The notes under the pieces were generated by a model. That model saw only the letters and a program-made list of their open reading frames with translations. It did no database searches and had not been told where the DNA came from. The position numbers and the translations under genes are program-made. From assembly GCA_946481025.1 (NCBI GenBank), contig CAMLNA010000088.1, positions 1 to 18,619 of the forward strand: DNA of 18,619 bases. The letters run 5' to 3'. Position 1 is the first letter of the stretch; every line of letters begins with the position of its first letter. Below, piece after piece: positions 17,550 to 18,619 of the stretch. The stretch comes from an uncultured Rivibacter sp. GTDB lineage: Bacteria; Pseudomonadota; Gammaproteobacteria; Burkholderiales; Burkholderiaceae.

Positions 17550-18619
17550 TCAACGCCCGAGCAATGCGTCCTTGAAGCCCTGCAGTGCGGGCTTGGGCTT
17601 GAAGTCGGCATCGAACAGCAAGGGCCAGTCGGGCCTGCCGGGCTCGTTGATCCAGCTGTCGGTGTCCCACACGCCCCAGACGGTGATGCCGCCCCGCTGC
17701 GCGGGCGGCACCGCCCGCAGGTAGGCGGCGACGATGTCGTGGTAGCGCTGCTTCTGCCGTTCGGCCGCTTCCGCGGTGAAACTGGCGTAGGCGTTCTTCA
17801 TGCTCACGTCCAGCTCGGTGATCTTCACCTTCAGGCCACGATCGGCCACCGCCTTCAGCGACGATTCGATGGCGTTGATGCTCGGCCAGTCGATCAGCAC
17901 GTGCATCTGGAAGCCCACGCCCGTGAGGGGGACGCTGCGCGACTTCATGCCATCGACCAGCGCCAGCAGGTTGCGCGTCTTCTGTCCGCCGGCCTCGATG
18001 TTGTAGTCGTTGTAGTAGAGGTCGACCTGCGGATCGGCCGCTCGCGCGTTGATGAAGGCCTCGTCGATGAACGCCTGGCCCATCTTCTGGCTGAACACGG
18101 TGCTGCGCAGGCCGCCGCCCAGGGTCGCCTCGCCATCGTCGGCCAGCGCCTCATTCACCACGTCCCAGCTCGCCACCTTGCCGCGGAAGTGGGTGACGAT
18201 GGTCTGGACATGCTGCCTCAGCATGGCGGAGAAGTCGCCGCCGTAGTTCTTCATGAAGGCGGGCACCTGGTAGTCGGCATGCCAGATCAGCGTGTGCGCA
18301 TGCACGCCCATGCCCTTCGAGGCGGCGAACGAAACCAGCGCGTCGGCCTGCCCGAAGGTGAAGCTGTTTTCCGACGGATGCAGGTAGCTCATCTTCATGA
18401 TGTTGCCTGCCGTCAGCTGGTCGAAATTGGGAACCACCACGGCCTGCTGCCGCGCACTGGTGCCGCTGTCGAGGATGCTGTTGTTCTCGAAGCCGGCATT
18501 CACCGCCACGCCGATCGGGAAGCTCGCCAGCGACTTCAGCCCTTGTGCTGCAGGGTCGCTGGGGGGCGTTGGCGTTGGCGTTGGCGTTGGCGTTGGCGTT
18601 GGCGTTGGCGTTGGCGTTG
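17550..18619 (-). CDS. Glycoside hydrolase family 10 endo-1,4-beta-xylanase, 5' end outside window
   Basis: A secreted xylanase running off the right edge. The visible protein starts with a (Thr-Pro)n linker (18564-18617), then PPSDPAAQGLKSLASFPIG and the GH10 catalytic domain. Family landmarks are MKMSYLHPSENSFTF, GVHAHTLIWHADYQVPAF, SWDVVNEAL with the acid/base Glu (codon 18150-18152), VGFQMHVLIDWPS, and ITELDVSM with the nucleophile Glu (codon 17814-17816), then WGVWDTDSW. Both catalytic Glu are present. The Thr-Pro linker implies another domain or signal region upstream, such as a carbohydrate-binding module, outside the window. The gene is convergent with the RidA-family gene, with ten bases between the stops. 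Substrate (xylan) is inferred from family. Confidence 0.9.
   Translation of the reverse strand, partial: TPTPTPTPTPTPTPTPTPPSDPAAQGLKSLASFPIGVAVNAGFENNSILDSGTSARQQAVVVPNFDQLTAGNIMKMSYLHPSENSFTFGQADALVSFAASKGMGVHAHTLIWHADYQVPAFMKNYGGDFSAMLRQHVQTIVTHFRGKVASWDVVNEALADDGEATLGGGLRSTVFSQKMGQAFIDEAFINARAADPQVDLYYNDYNIEAGGQKTRNLLALVDGMKSRSVPLTGVGFQMHVLIDWPSINAIESSLKAVADRGLKVKITELDVSMKNAYASFTAEAAERQKQRYHDIVAAYLRAVPPAQRGGITVWGVWDTDSWINEPGRPDWPLLFDADFKPKPALQGFKDALLGR
18565..18619. repeat. (GGCGTT)n hexanucleotide tandem repeat encoding a Thr-Pro linker
   Basis: Nine perfect GGCGTT units fill 18565-18618, and the array continues past the window edge. Read on the - strand in the xylanase frame they give alternating ACG and CCA, i.e. 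Thr-Pro repeats. The units show no sequence drift, which suggests recent expansion or active slippage. Because the unit is six bases, changes in copy number would keep the reading frame. Confidence 0.95.

Noticed and set aside
17543..17559. Small hairpin (CGGGC/GCCCG) between the RidA and xylanase stops
   Set aside because: Only five base pairs with a seven-base loop and no T-run; too weak to call a terminator.

Overview
This is an 18.6 kb, very GC-rich window from a Gram-negative proteobacterium. Codon use, gene content (lpxO, pedF-type cytochrome, AcoR-type activator, TonB receptor, DUF2164) and tRNA sequence suggest a betaproteobacterium of the order Burkholderiales, perhaps the Rubrivivax/Leptothrix/Azohydromonas lineage. 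That placement is inference. There is no phage, IS element or CRISPR array; the window reads as ordinary chromosome.

Left part (1-7785). It opens with the 3' end of a succinate-semialdehyde dehydrogenase gene and a membrane-anchored lipid A hydroxylase (lpxO-like), both on +. From 1389 to 7785 all genes are on -. They are a two-gene unit of unknown function, whose larger protein carries three copies of a short D-K-W-x-x-D-N-x-F module; a phospholipase D/cardiolipin synthase-like lipoprotein; a DUF2164 gene coupled to an AlkC-type DNA glycosylase with a C-terminal Ig-like domain; and a secreted M28 zinc aminopeptidase lipoprotein with a PA domain.

Middle (7786-8808). A divergent promoter region leads into tRNA-Gly(CCC), a strong hairpin terminator, and trmB (tRNA m7G46 methyltransferase).

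Right part (8809-17539): the most interesting region, a probable alcohol-oxidation / PQQ regulon. A sigma-54 type promoter precedes an ExaC/AldB-type acetaldehyde dehydrogenase and its usual DUF779 companion. In the opposite direction lies a three-gene unit behind a perfect -24/-12 sigma-54 promoter: a PedF-like cytochrome c-550, a periplasmic family-3 solute-binding protein of the kind linked to quinoprotein dehydrogenases, and a TonB-dependent receptor that closely resembles E. coli YncD/PqqU, the PQQ importer. Between them and divergent sits an AcoR-family sigma-54 activator gene, followed by a RidA-family gene. The expected job is: take up PQQ across the outer membrane, use it in a periplasmic alcohol dehydrogenase, pass electrons to cytochrome c-550, and oxidise the aldehyde in the cytoplasm. 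Neither the quinoprotein dehydrogenase nor any pqq biosynthesis gene lies in the window. A short remnant of a chemotaxis receptor sits between the two convergent arms.

Right edge (17550-18619). A GH10 xylanase gene on - runs off the window through a hexanucleotide repeat that encodes a Thr-Pro linker.
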